DNA of 7,199 bases from a bacterium (GCA_024409025.1 JAKSUM010000065.1:1-7199); one strand, 5' to 3'; numbered from the stretch's first letter, positions 1 through 6,065 are shown. The notes: a model not told the origin generated them from the letters alone. Numbers and translations are program-made.

Positions 1-178
1 TGTCGAGAAGGACAGGAAGAGCGTCTATGATGCAATGATTGCCGATATAGAAAAGACAGTGCTTGCCATTGCATCTGAAAAGGGAGTTAATGTCGTTTTT
101 ATGAGCTATGTTGCCAATGTTTCAGCTGTTGATCTGACTGACAGCGTAAAAGCTGCGCTTGAAAAGGAGTTAAAATGA
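1..178 (+). CDS. OmpH/Skp-family periplasmic chaperone, C-terminal fragment
   Basis: The gene enters from the left edge, so only its last 58 codons are present, read from position 2 to the TGA at 176-178. The fragment holds a charged helix (starting VEKDRKSVYDAM), an IASEKGVNVVF strand and a DLTDSVKAALEKELK tail. That layout (end of a coiled coil, short beta segment, then DLTD.V...L) is typical of the OmpH/Skp family, which binds unfolded outer-membrane proteins in the periplasm. Its stop overlaps the next gene's start in an ATGA arrangement, and the AAGGAG serving the next gene lies inside this coding end, so the two are probably translationally coupled. In many diderms an ompH gene sits just before lpxD, often after bamA, which agrees with the context. 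The signal peptide and start lie outside the window. The family call is fairly sure; the exact orthologue is not. Confidence 0.75.
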   Translation, partial: VEKDRKSVYDAMIADIEKTVLAIASEKGVNVVFMSYVANVSAVDLTDSVKAALEKELK

Positions 179-687
179 GAAAATTAATAACAGCGGCACT
201 TATACTGCTGATGCCGGTCATGTGCGCTTCTTGCGACAAGGGAGGTACTGCCTCGTCGGCCTCTGACGGAAAGATGACGGTTGCATATATTGATACCGAT
301 TCCCTTCTGAAAAAATGGGAGAGATACAGGGATATGGGTGACGAGTATATAAAGGAGAGGGATGCCCTTGCTATCAAGGTAAAGGCTAAAACCGCTGAGC
401 TTTCAGGTAAATCTTCCATTTCGGAACAGGATAGGGCTGCCATGCTTGAGCTTCAGGAGAAAGATCGTGAGCTTAAGTCCAGGTGGTCTGAGAAGAAGCA
501 GGTTATTGTTAGCGAAATAAGGGCTGTTGCTTCTGAGGTCGCTTCCGAGCAGAATATAAACATTGTAATAGATAATTCGGAAAGCTCTCCGGTTATAGAG
601 TATGGAGGAGTCGATATAACCACCGACATTCTCAATAAGCTGAAAGAAAAAAACGCCGGAGATGACAAAAAGACCGGCAATAAATAA
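175..687 (+). CDS. Second OmpH/Skp-like protein, probable lipoprotein
   Basis: This 170-residue protein starts with a basic n-region and hydrophobic stretch (MRKLITAALILLMPVM) followed by CASCDKGG. Cys20, or less likely Cys17, could be a lipobox cysteine, although the residue at -3 is not the usual Leu. After a Gly/Ser-rich linker come a beta strand (MTVAYIDTDSLL, about 34-45), a long charged coiled coil (about 46-118), a strand (INIVIDNSESSPVIEYGG) and the tail DITTDILNKLKE. The last element matches the D.T..IL signature of OmpH. The length suits the family (about 160-190). The start is supported by AAGGAG at 164-169, 5 nt upstream, and by the 4-nt overlap with the preceding paralogue. It probably acts in the periplasm in outer-membrane protein biogenesis; membrane anchoring would distinguish it from soluble Skp. 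The family call rests on fold pattern rather than catalytic residues. Confidence 0.75.
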   Translation: MRKLITAALILLMPVMCASCDKGGTASSASDGKMTVAYIDTDSLLKKWERYRDMGDEYIKERDALAIKVKAKTAELSGKSSISEQDRAAMLELQEKDRELKSRWSEKKQVIVSEIRAVASEVASEQNINIVIDNSESSPVIEYGGVDITTDILNKLKEKNAGDDKKTGNK

Positions 688-691
688 TTTT

Positions 692-697
692 ACGGAG
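692..697 (+). promoter_or_regulatory. Ribosome binding site of lpxD (leader motif ACGGAG)
   Basis: ACGGAG lies 5 nt before the lpxD ATG. The same hexamer, with the same 5-nt spacing, precedes the secreted-protein gene at 1733. A third copy at 5853-5858 has no start codon after it. The longer leader TAATTTTACGGAG (685-697) recurs exactly at 5846-5858. Confidence 0.8.
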
Positions 698-702
698 CAG
701 AC

Positions 703-1722
703 ATGCATAAAAAATTAAGCGAAATAGCCGCATTAATAGGAGGAGAGCTCGAAGGCGAGGACATTCTTGTCGGGGGCATTTCCGGAAGTGCTGACGCATC
801 ATCTGATTTTCTTACGTTTATGGAGCATGACAAGTACCGCTCTGCTGTTGAGGCTTCAGAGGCGGCCGGCGTCATAATACCTTTAAAATCGTCAGGATTT
901 GATAAGCCGGTTATAAGGGTAAAGAATCCAAGACTTGCCTTTGCACAGGTTCTGTCTTTATTTAACCCTAGGAAAAAAAGGCCGCTTGGCATTCACCCTT
1001 CGGCTGTCATAGGAGAAGGCGCAAAGATAGGCGAAAATGTTTCGATTGGAGCGTATGTGGTTGTGGATTCTGGAGCTGAAATCGGAAACGGAGCTGAGAT
1101 TTTTCCCTTCTGCTTTATTGGCGAAGGAGCATCTGTCGGCGAGGATTCTGTTTTAGAGCCTAGAGTTTCGATTATGGCCGGATGCAGGATTGGCAGGCGC
1201 TGCCTGATACATTCCGGCGCTGTAATAGGAGCGGACGGCTTTGGTTTTGTCCGTGACGGAGCTTTTCAGGTAAAGATTCCCCAGATTGGCATTGTTTCTG
1301 TTGAAGATGATGTCGAAATAGGCGCTAATGCCACAATAGACAGGGCTACGACCGGAAAGACAGTTATAGGATGCGGTACAAAGATAGATAATCTTGTCCA
1401 GATAGGCCATAATACATGCGTTGGAAGGGATTGTACTATTGTTTCGTTGTCAGGAGTTGCCGGCAGCACAAAGATAGGAGATCGTGTCATTATTGCGGCT
1501 CAGGCCGGAGTAAGGGATCATACGGAAATAGGTTCTGACTGCATAGTCGGAGGCAGAGCCGGAGTAACAAAGCCTATAAAGCCTGGAAGCGTTGTTTCAG
1601 GATGCCCTGCAAGAGATCACAGAGAGGAACTCCGCATAGAGGCTGCTGTATCAAAGCTTCCTGAATTTATGATGAAGGCTGAGAAGCTTCTTAAAAAGAT
1701 TGATTTGTCTTCGGAGAAATAA
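703..1722 (+). CDS. lpxD: UDP-3-O-acylglucosamine N-acyltransferase LpxD
   Basis: LpxD transfers a hydroxyacyl chain from acyl-ACP to the 2-amino group of UDP-3-O-acyl-glucosamine, the third step of lipid A synthesis, in the cytoplasm. The 339-residue length is normal (E. coli 341). An N-terminal uridine-binding domain (about 1-95) is followed by a left-handed beta helix of hexapeptide repeats (about 96-300, e.g. [17 protein letters not shown]). Family motifs are GADGFGF (176-182), KIPQIG (191-196), ANATIDR (208-214) and QIGHN, where His236 corresponds to the catalytic base. The end ([11 protein letters not shown], then a helix rich in Lys and Leu) is the usual LpxD trimer tail. ACGGAG at 692-697, 5 nt before the ATG, fixes the start. 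The gene lies 15 nt after the OmpH-like gene and 10 nt before the next, consistent with an operon. Confidence 0.96.
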   Translation: MHKKLSEIAALIGGELEGEDILVGGISGSADASSDFLTFMEHDKYRSAVEASEAAGVIIPLKSSGFDKPVIRVKNPRLAFAQVLSLFNPRKKRPLGIHPSAVIGEGAKIGENVSIGAYVVVDSGAEIGNGAEIFPFCFIGEGASVGEDSVLEPRVSIMAGCRIGRRCLIHSGAVIGADGFGFVRDGAFQVKIPQIGIVSVEDDVEIGANATIDRATTGKTVIGCGTKIDNLVQIGHNTCVGRDCTIVSLSGVAGSTKIGDRVIIAAQAGVRDHTEIGSDCIVGGRAGVTKPIKPGSVVSGCPARDHREELRIEAAVSKLPEFMMKAEKLLKKIDLSSEK

Positions 1723-1727
1723 CGGAG
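1722..1727 (+). promoter_or_regulatory. Ribosome binding site deciding the start of the secreted-protein gene
   Basis: ACGGAG lies 5 nt before the ATG at 1733. The open frame extends further upstream to an in-frame ATG at 1700, but that start would lie inside lpxD, lacks a comparable site and would put 11 extra residues before the signal peptide. The ATG at 1733 is therefore preferred. Confidence 0.75.
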
Positions 1728-1732
1728 ATAAT

Positions 1733-3502
1733 ATGCGTTGTTTTTTATGTTTTGTTCTTGCTGTTTCTGCGGCGCTTTTGTGTCTTGCTGCAGTATCTTT
1801 TGCAGAAGAGAGGGAAGTAATACCGGTAACTGTCAATGGTACTGTTGTCATGAGGCTTTTCGACACTCCTGAGGATAATGAGCGGGATTTGGCCTCTGCT
1901 GCGGAAGCGGTGATAAAGGCGAAAATTGCGGAAGGGGCTTCCGTAAAATCCATAAAGACTGAAAAGTCTGAGGATGGAGCCTCTATTCTTTGGGGGGACA
2001 GGCTTGTAATACTTGTGACTCCTGAGCAGGCTAAAGCTCAGAACTCAGAGTGCATGGCGCTTGCCGAGGTTTGGGCAAGGAATATTATGAAGGCAGCTGA
2101 GGTTAAGCCGCTTAAGCTTTCTTCAAACAGCCTTAAAATAGCAATCGGAGAGAGCGATTTCGTGACTGCAGGAGAAAGCGGCGAAATTTCCTGTTCTTAC
2201 GACCCAAAGGCCCTTGACATATCTGTTGAGGACGATGTAATAATCTTTACGCCTCTTAAGACCGGAGATTTTTCAGTGACTGTCAATAGGGGCAAATCCA
2301 AAGGCATTGTCAGGATATCCGCAAGAGAGAGGGCTGGCGTTATTGCTCCTGAAATTTCTTTGGAGGTAACCGGATCTCCGGCATCCGAAGAGATAATAAA
2401 AAACGGGATACTCTACAGAATAAGCGATGCCGTTACATTGAAGCCCGGAGCTTCGATGTATCTGAAGCAGGATCTGGAAATATTTAAGGGGCTTGCTTCC
2501 GGAAGCTCGGCTGTTTTCCCTGTTCAGGTTATTGCCGAGGGCAAGGGATATATGCCTGCCGAAGGCACTGTAAGGGTTTCTGTTGTAAATTCTTCGATAA
2601 AATGGGATGGTCCTGGCGCGCTTTGGATAAGCAACAGGCCCGAGACTTTGGATCGTGACGGAATACCGTTTAAGAAGTCTCTCGAAACACGGGCTCAGGC
2701 AAGATTCATGTACTCCCATAAGACTGTCTCTTCATTCCATAGAAGAATTGCCATTTCATTCCGTAATCCGGGAAGAAAGCCTGCCAGACTTCTTTTCAGA
2801 AATGCCTTTGCAGGCCCTGACAAGTTTGAGATGTATGCCGGACATAAGGCCGCCGCAAGATACATGAAGCTTTTTTCGAGCGAGAGCGGCTATGTCCTCG
2901 ACATACCTGCATTTTCTTCCGTCCTTATTTCGGATACAAATATAACGCCCGGCTTTCTTTTTTCCGGAATATGCGATCTTAAGCTGCTTGAAGGGGATTC
3001 CGTGGAGGTTTCCGCTGAATCATTTCCGGCTGGAGGCAAAAAGGGCAGGCTTGAGATGATAGACGAGCCTTTTGATCCGTTTAAGATTCATCCGCATGGA
3101 GTTTTTCCTGCCGGCATAATATCGCTTGAGGCTTCATATCGTCTTTCTGCAGAGGATTCATCTGTTGAAATCGGCAAATGGCCTTGGCTTATAGATGCCG
3201 AGACTGCCGAGCCCAATACTGGCAATTTTGGAGTTGTCTATATTATATATGCCGATCTTATCAATGATACCGGATATCCTTCCTATGTAAACATAGACTT
3301 CACTCCTCTGAACGGGACCTCACAGGGAACTGTTATTGTTGACGGGGAGATGATAGAGACTCCTGTCACAAGAAAGGACTGCTCGGCTCTTGTAAAGAGG
3401 ATGAGGCTTAATGCCAAGGAAAACAGAAGAGTTATAATTATGACTATTCCGGAGGCATCTTCATGCTATCCTGTTAAATTCACTTTCTCGAAAGGCGTTT
3501 AA
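1733..3502 (+). CDS. Unrecognised 589-residue secreted multidomain beta-rich protein
   Basis: I do not recognise a named family for the whole protein. Residues 1-24 form a clear Sec signal peptide (hydrophobic core, then SFA before Glu25). Residues about 28-122 (VIPVTVNGTVVMRLF, then GDRLVILVTPEQA and ALAEVWARNIM) recall the periplasmic domain found before some MscS-type channels, but no membrane segments follow. Residues about 126-200 and 205-288 look like Ig-like beta domains (GDFSVTV; EGTVRVSVVN). Residues about 290-430 and 445-589 look like two further beta-sandwich modules, with motifs FRNPGRKPARLLF, YAGHKAAARYM, IGKWPWLID and NTGNFGVVYIIY. Cys550 and Cys578 could form a disulfide. No catalytic motif is evident. 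Its tight fit between lpxD (10 nt) and lpxC (5 nt) suggests co-expression with lipid A genes and a possible envelope role, such as assembly or surface structure; that is inference. Exported location is likely; function is unknown. Confidence 0.85.
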   Translation: MRCFLCFVLAVSAALLCLAAVSFAEEREVIPVTVNGTVVMRLFDTPEDNERDLASAAEAVIKAKIAEGASVKSIKTEKSEDGASILWGDRLVILVTPEQAKAQNSECMALAEVWARNIMKAAEVKPLKLSSNSLKIAIGESDFVTAGESGEISCSYDPKALDISVEDDVIIFTPLKTGDFSVTVNRGKSKGIVRISARERAGVIAPEISLEVTGSPASEEIIKNGILYRISDAVTLKPGASMYLKQDLEIFKGLASGSSAVFPVQVIAEGKGYMPAEGTVRVSVVNSSIKWDGPGALWISNRPETLDRDGIPFKKSLETRAQARFMYSHKTVSSFHRRIAISFRNPGRKPARLLFRNAFAGPDKFEMYAGHKAAARYMKLFSSESGYVLDIPAFSSVLISDTNITPGFLFSGICDLKLLEGDSVEVSAESFPAGGKKGRLEMIDEPFDPFKIHPHGVFPAGIISLEASYRLSAEDSSVEIGKWPWLIDAETAEPNTGNFGVVYIIYADLINDTGYPSYVNIDFTPLNGTSQGTVIVDGEMIETPVTRKDCSALVKRMRLNAKENRRVIIMTIPEASSCYPVKFTFSKGV

Positions 3503-3507
3503 AGCTT

Positions 3508-4344
3508 ATGGCAAAACAGATTACTATTGAAAAAAGCGCTTTGATTTCCGGCTTGGGCCTTCATACCGGCTGCTCTGTCTCTGTCAGGCTTGAGCCGGGA
3601 CTTCCTGGAGAGGGAATTGTTTTCAGCAGGGAGGGCTGTCCTTTCGGAGAATGCTCGGTCAGGGCTCTTGCCTCCAATGTGACTGAAACTGCAAGACGGA
3701 CTGTTATTGGCAATGACAGGATTTCTGTTTCCACTGTAGAGCATTTTATGGCTGCCGCTTATTCCTCAGGAATTCATTCCCTCAGGGTTTTTATTGATGC
3801 GGTTGAGATGCCTGTTCTTGACGGGTGCTCCAAGGAATGGATGCGTCTTTTTGAAGAGGCTGGGAAAAAGGAGCTTGATGCTTCGGTAAGCGTTCTTGAG
3901 CTTTCAAAGCCTGTTGTTGTCATATCTGGAGATGCAGCTGCTATTGCCGCTCCGGCAGATGTTTCCAGCTTTACGTATGTTATAGATTATCCTGGAACTG
4001 TTATTGGCAGTGATGCCTGCACCTTCATTCCCTCGAAAATGTCATTCGCCAAGGAGATTGCTCCTGCAAGGACATTCGGATTTTATAAGGAAATCGAGTA
4101 TATAAAGGCAAATAATCTTGCTAAGGGCTGTGATTTGTCCAATGCTCTTGTAATAATGGATGACGGTTATTCCTCTGATTTGAGGGTTCCTTCCGAGCCT
4201 GCAAGACATAAATGCCTTGATCTTATAGGTGATGCCGCGCTATGCGGATTTGAGCTTAAGGCATCCGTGACTGCAATCAGATCCGGACATTCGCTTAATA
4301 CAAGGCTTGCTGCCTTATTAGAAAAATTAGGAGAGTTTAATTGA
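3508..4344 (+). CDS. lpxC: UDP-3-O-acyl-N-acetylglucosamine deacetylase LpxC
   Basis: LpxC is the zinc enzyme that removes the N-acetyl group from UDP-3-O-acyl-GlcNAc, the committed step of lipid A synthesis, in the cytoplasm. All expected active-site residues are visible: TVEHFMAA gives Glu78 and zinc ligand His79, RHKCLDLIGD gives zinc ligands His234 and Asp238, and SGHSLN gives His261. Other family motifs are SGLGLHTG (14-21), MPVLDG (101-106), ARTFGF (187-192) and KGCDLSNA (206-213). At 278 residues it is slightly shorter than E. coli LpxC (305), mainly at the C-terminus. The ATG lies only 5 nt after the previous stop and has no good Shine-Dalgarno (only AAAGG at 3491-3495, 12 nt away), so translation may depend on ribosomes finishing the upstream gene. 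Its stop overlaps the fabZ start by 1 nt. Confidence 0.96.
   Translation: MAKQITIEKSALISGLGLHTGCSVSVRLEPGLPGEGIVFSREGCPFGECSVRALASNVTETARRTVIGNDRISVSTVEHFMAAAYSSGIHSLRVFIDAVEMPVLDGCSKEWMRLFEEAGKKELDASVSVLELSKPVVVISGDAAAIAAPADVSSFTYVIDYPGTVIGSDACTFIPSKMSFAKEIAPARTFGFYKEIEYIKANNLAKGCDLSNALVIMDDGYSSDLRVPSEPARHKCLDLIGDAALCGFELKASVTAIRSGHSLNTRLAALLEKLGEFN
4329..4333 (+). promoter_or_regulatory. Ribosome binding site of fabZ within the lpxC end
   Basis: AGGAG lies within the last codons of lpxC, 7 nt before TTG 4341 and 10 nt before ATG 4344. Its position does not by itself settle which codon starts fabZ, but it shows that fabZ has its own site inside the upstream gene, suggesting coupled translation. 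Confidence 0.6.
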
Positions 4345-4775
4345 TGGATATAGTTAAAATTCAGGAAATTCTTCCGCACAGATATCCTTTTCTTCTTGTA
4401 GACAGGATTCTTGAGATAAATGCTGAAGAGCTGAAAGCTGTCGGAATAAAGAATGTGTCGGCAAACGAGCCGTTTTTTCAGGGACATTTTCCTGGAAAGC
4501 CTGTAATGCCCGGAGTTCTTATTACTGAAGCTATGGGACAGGTTGGAGCTGTTCTTATTCTTTCTCTTGACCGCTTTAAAGGCAAAATCCCCTTCCTTGC
4601 CTCTATAGACAATCTCCGCTTCAGAAAGCCTGTTGTCCCTGGAGATCAGCTTCGCATAGAGGTACAGATTACTGCTACGAAAAGAAATGTCGGCAAGATG
4701 ACAGGCAATGCATATGTTGGAGACACTCTCGTGGCTTCAGGCGAGATCATGTGCTCTATTGTAGATAAGGCCTAA
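4344..4775 (+). CDS. fabZ: 3-hydroxyacyl-ACP dehydratase FabZ
   Basis: FabZ dehydrates (3R)-hydroxyacyl-ACP in fatty-acid elongation, so it acts on the same hydroxyacyl-ACP pool that LpxA and LpxD draw on, which explains why it often lies in lpx operons. The 143-residue single hot-dog-fold protein has LPHRYPFLLVDR (10-21), then GHFPGKPVMPGVLITEAMGQ, in which His48 and Glu62 match the catalytic pair, and the late segment RFRKPVVPGDQL. I chose ATG at 4344, which shares one base with the lpxC stop (TGATG) and lies 10 nt after AGGAG. A TTG at 4341 lies 7 nt after it and would add one residue; both are possible. The protein is normal in length and nothing appears missing. Confidence 0.95.
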   Translation: MDIVKIQEILPHRYPFLLVDRILEINAEELKAVGIKNVSANEPFFQGHFPGKPVMPGVLITEAMGQVGAVLILSLDRFKGKIPFLASIDNLRFRKPVVPGDQLRIEVQITATKRNVGKMTGNAYVGDTLVASGEIMCSIVDKA

Positions 4776-4807
4776 AAAGGATTATATTTTATATTTGTCG
4801 AAATATT

Positions 4808-4833
4808 TGCAGAAATTTTTGCTTGTTTCTGCA
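4808..4833 (+). repeat. 8-bp inverted repeat in the fabZ-dehydrogenase spacer
   Basis: TGCAGAAA (4808-4815) and TTTCTGCA (4826-4833) are perfect complements around a 10-nt loop (TTTTTGCTTG). The repeat lies within an AT-rich 79-bp spacer that is much longer than most other junctions in this operon. There is no T-tract after the second arm, so it does not look like an intrinsic terminator. It could be a regulator site, an RNA hairpin that affects expression or mRNA stability, or chance. Confidence 0.4.
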
Positions 4834-4854
4834 TAGCTGAAAGGACGGATTCAG

Positions 4855-5823
4855 ATGGGCGCGCCAGTAAATGTTGCTGTAATTGGTGTAGGAAGCATGG
4901 GCAAGAATCATGCCCGAGTGTATTCTGAAATGTCGAATGTAAATTTGGTAGGCATATCAGATCTCGATGAAGAGAGCTGCAAAAATTACGCAAAGCAGTT
5001 TAATACCGAATATTTTAAGGATTATAGGGACCTTTTCGGGAAAGTAGATGCAGTTAATCTTGCTGTTCCTACCACGCTTCACCACAAGATGGCCATGGAA
5101 TTTCTTAGCCATGGAATACATGTGCTTGTTGAGAAGCCTATCTCCAATATGCTTTTCGAAGCTAAGGAGATTGTTGACTTTGCAAAGAAGAATGATTTGG
5201 TCCTGCAGGTCGGACATTTGGAGCGCTTTAATCCTGCCGTAATACAGTTCAAAAAGATGGTTTCGAGCCCGCTGTTCATACAGTCTCACAGAATAGGATA
5301 TCCGAGCTCCAGAAATCTTGATGTTGGCGTAATCTGGGATCTTATGATTCATGATTTTGATATACTGCTTAGCTTTGTAAAGACTCCTGTAGCTGATGTT
5401 CAGGCTTACGGGCTTTCGCTTTATTCAAAAAAGGAAGATGCCGCTCATGTCCAGATTTTGTTTGAAAACGGCTCTATAGCCAGCCTTTTTGCCAGCAGGA
5501 TCAGCGGAGAGCGCTATCGTCACCTGAAGGTGATCGAGGCTTCAAAGACATTCAACCTTGATTTCATAAATCAGACGCTATCTATTGTCAACCTTCCAAA
5601 GGAAGGTCATACCAATCCGCCGGAATTTGTTCCGATTAAGAAGAGCGAGCCTCTAAGGCTTGAGCTTGAGCATTTTATGGACTGCATAGTTGGACATAAG
5701 ACGCCTATGGTTACCGGAGAAGACGGAAAGAATGCCCTTCAGCTTGCAATAAAGGCTGTTGACAATATGAAGATGGTCAGAATTGCTGATTGCCCGAATC
5801 CTGAGAAGTTCTTACATATGTAA
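4855..5823 (+). CDS. Gfo/Idh/MocA-family NAD-dependent sugar-nucleotide dehydrogenase, GnnA-like
   Basis: This 322-residue protein has the family's two-domain form. The N-terminal Rossmann fold carries VAVIGVGSMGKNHARVY (dinucleotide motif Gly11-x-Gly13-x-x-Gly16), ISDLDEE at the end of strand 2 and VEKPIS, with Glu93-Lys94-Pro95. The C-terminal domain carries GHLERFNPA (120-128) and WDLMIHDFDIL (161-171), with His166 as the likely catalytic residue. Family members include GnnA, which in Acidithiobacillus ferrooxidans oxidises C3 of UDP-GlcNAc before GnnB transaminates it to UDP-GlcNAc3N, the substrate for a matching LpxA. Position directly before lpxA, in the same direction, supports a GnnA-like role, but no aminotransferase is visible here. 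The start follows AAGGA at 4841-4845 with 9 nt spacing. The family is certain; the substrate is inferred from context. Confidence 0.85.
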   Translation: MGAPVNVAVIGVGSMGKNHARVYSEMSNVNLVGISDLDEESCKNYAKQFNTEYFKDYRDLFGKVDAVNLAVPTTLHHKMAMEFLSHGIHVLVEKPISNMLFEAKEIVDFAKKNDLVLQVGHLERFNPAVIQFKKMVSSPLFIQSHRIGYPSSRNLDVGVIWDLMIHDFDILLSFVKTPVADVQAYGLSLYSKKEDAAHVQILFENGSIASLFASRISGERYRHLKVIEASKTFNLDFINQTLSIVNLPKEGHTNPPEFVPIKKSEPLRLELEHFMDCIVGHKTPMVTGEDGKNALQLAIKAVDNMKMVRIADCPNPEKFLHM

Positions 5824-5844
5824 AGATATCTTCAGGCTTTTTAA

Positions 5845-5970
5845 CTAATTTTACGGAGAATTCTCCCGCATATAGGCGGCGAGATGAATCGGCTTATGGT
5901 ACGGCAGGAACTGCCGAAACCTAACGCTTGTGGACACTGTGTAAGGCTTGGCGATACTTGTTCATATTAG
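5845..5970 (+). pseudogene. Possible tnpB 3'-end coding remnant (about 41 codons)
   Basis: After a stop at 5842-5844, one frame stays open to the TAG at 5968-5970. It reads, in part, IGGEMNRLMVRQ then ELPKPNACGHCVRLGD. From memory, LPKxNACG-type tails occur at the extreme C-terminus of many IS200/IS605 TnpB proteins, where coding and guide-RNA sequence overlap. The zinc ribbon and RuvC motifs of TnpB are absent, there is no good start codon with a ribosome site, and the frame stops immediately upstream. If real, this is a leftover tail, kept perhaps because of the RNA it overlaps. The open frame alone could be chance; the support comes from the residue pattern combined with the downstream motif. 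Confidence 0.4.
5853..5858 (+). promoter_or_regulatory. Orphan Shine-Dalgarno-like leader with no start codon
   Basis: ACGGAG here ends a 13-nt copy (TAATTTTACGGAG, 5846-5858) of the leader before lpxD. At lpxD and at the secreted-protein gene the ATG follows after exactly 5 nt; here that position (5864) is not a start codon. It may be the former lpxA ribosome site, now separated from the gene by inserted DNA. It also forms half of the palindrome GGAGAATTCTCC (5855-5866). Confidence 0.45.
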
Positions 5971-6035
5971 CCGAGCGGCGGTGAATGAAGCAAGAAGCCG
6001 CGTGCTTCAGATGAAGCCAGCGGTGGCTGTGCACG
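5859..6035 (+). mobile_element. Candidate IS200/IS605-type right-end remnant between the dehydrogenase gene and lpxA
   Basis: This tract fills most of the 242-bp gap before lpxA and differs in texture from the rest of the operon: it is rich in GGCGG/GCCG words and hairpins. It combines a TnpB-tail-like reading frame with GGTGAATGAAGCAAGAAGCC (5980-5999) followed by a hairpin with CTTCAG in its apical part. I remember this order (LPKxNACG codons, GTGAATGAAGC, AAGAAGCC, hairpin with CTTCAG or CTTTAG) as the right end of IS605/IS1341-group elements. No tnpA, no tnpB body and no left end are visible. The left boundary is set where a leader copied before lpxD stops matching (5858) and the right boundary at GCACG (6031-6035); both are estimates. 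IscB-type right ends or an unrelated structured leader are alternatives. Confidence 0.5.
5865..6035 (+). ncRNA. Candidate guide-RNA scaffold (omega/reRNA-like) or structured lpxA leader
   Basis: Read as RNA, the tract contains several stems. CCGC 5866-5869 pairs with GCGG 5876-5879. CGGCAG 5902-5907 pairs with CTGCCG 5911-5916 around GAA. GCTTGGC 5946-5952 pairs with GCCGAGC 5970-5976 with one G-U. CCGC 5998-6001 plus GCTTC 6004-6008 pair with GAAGC 6013-6017 plus GCGG 6020-6023, with small internal loops. Competing pairings also exist: CGTGC 6001-6005 with GCACG 6031-6035, AGCCA 6015-6019 with TGGCT 6024-6028, and GCGGC 5975-5979 with GCCGC 5997-6001. The size, about 170 nt, is in the range of TnpB-associated guide RNAs, which overlap the tnpB 3' end and take their guide from sequence just past the element. 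Whether it is made as a separate RNA, or folds in the operon mRNA before lpxA, cannot be told from sequence. Confidence 0.45.
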
Positions 6036-6050
6036 ATATATGAAGATATA

Positions 6051-6056
6051 AGGGAG
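6051..6056 (+). promoter_or_regulatory. Ribosome binding site of lpxA
   Basis: AGGGAG lies 9 nt before the lpxA ATG at 6066. It does not match the ACGGAG leader used by lpxD and the secreted-protein gene. It lies outside the hairpin-rich tract, within the short AT-rich run (6036-6065) that joins the tract to lpxA. Confidence 0.7.
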
Positions 6057-6065
6057 ACAGATCTG

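Noticed and set aside
1700..1732. Upstream ATG at 1700 as the start of the secreted protein
   Set aside because: It overlaps lpxD, has no fitting ribosome site and would place a polar stretch before the signal peptide. ATG 1733 has ACGGAG at 5 nt.
2273..2719. 148-codon open frame on the minus strand inside the secreted-protein gene
   Set aside because: It lies wholly within a well-supported + strand gene that has a signal peptide and domain structure. Its protein is rich in Ser, Arg and Tyr with no recognisable motif, as expected for a shadow frame.
5823..5845. Possible intrinsic terminator after the dehydrogenase gene (palindrome AAGATATCTT followed by CTTTTT)
   Set aside because: The palindrome is AT-rich with no room for a loop, and no GC-rich stem stands directly before the T run. 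It would also cut lpxA off from the operon.
5855..5866. Perfect palindrome GGAGAATTCTCC as an operator
   Set aside because: It straddles the suspected insertion junction and includes the orphan ribosome-site motif, so the symmetry may be accidental. No second copy is seen elsewhere in the window.
5859..6035. Group II intron end (domain V) as an explanation for the hairpin tract
   Set aside because: The usual domain V pattern (GAGC stem, GAAA-type cap, AGC triad pairing) is not seen, and the coding-like NACG tail plus GAATGAAGC segment fit a TnpB-type end better.
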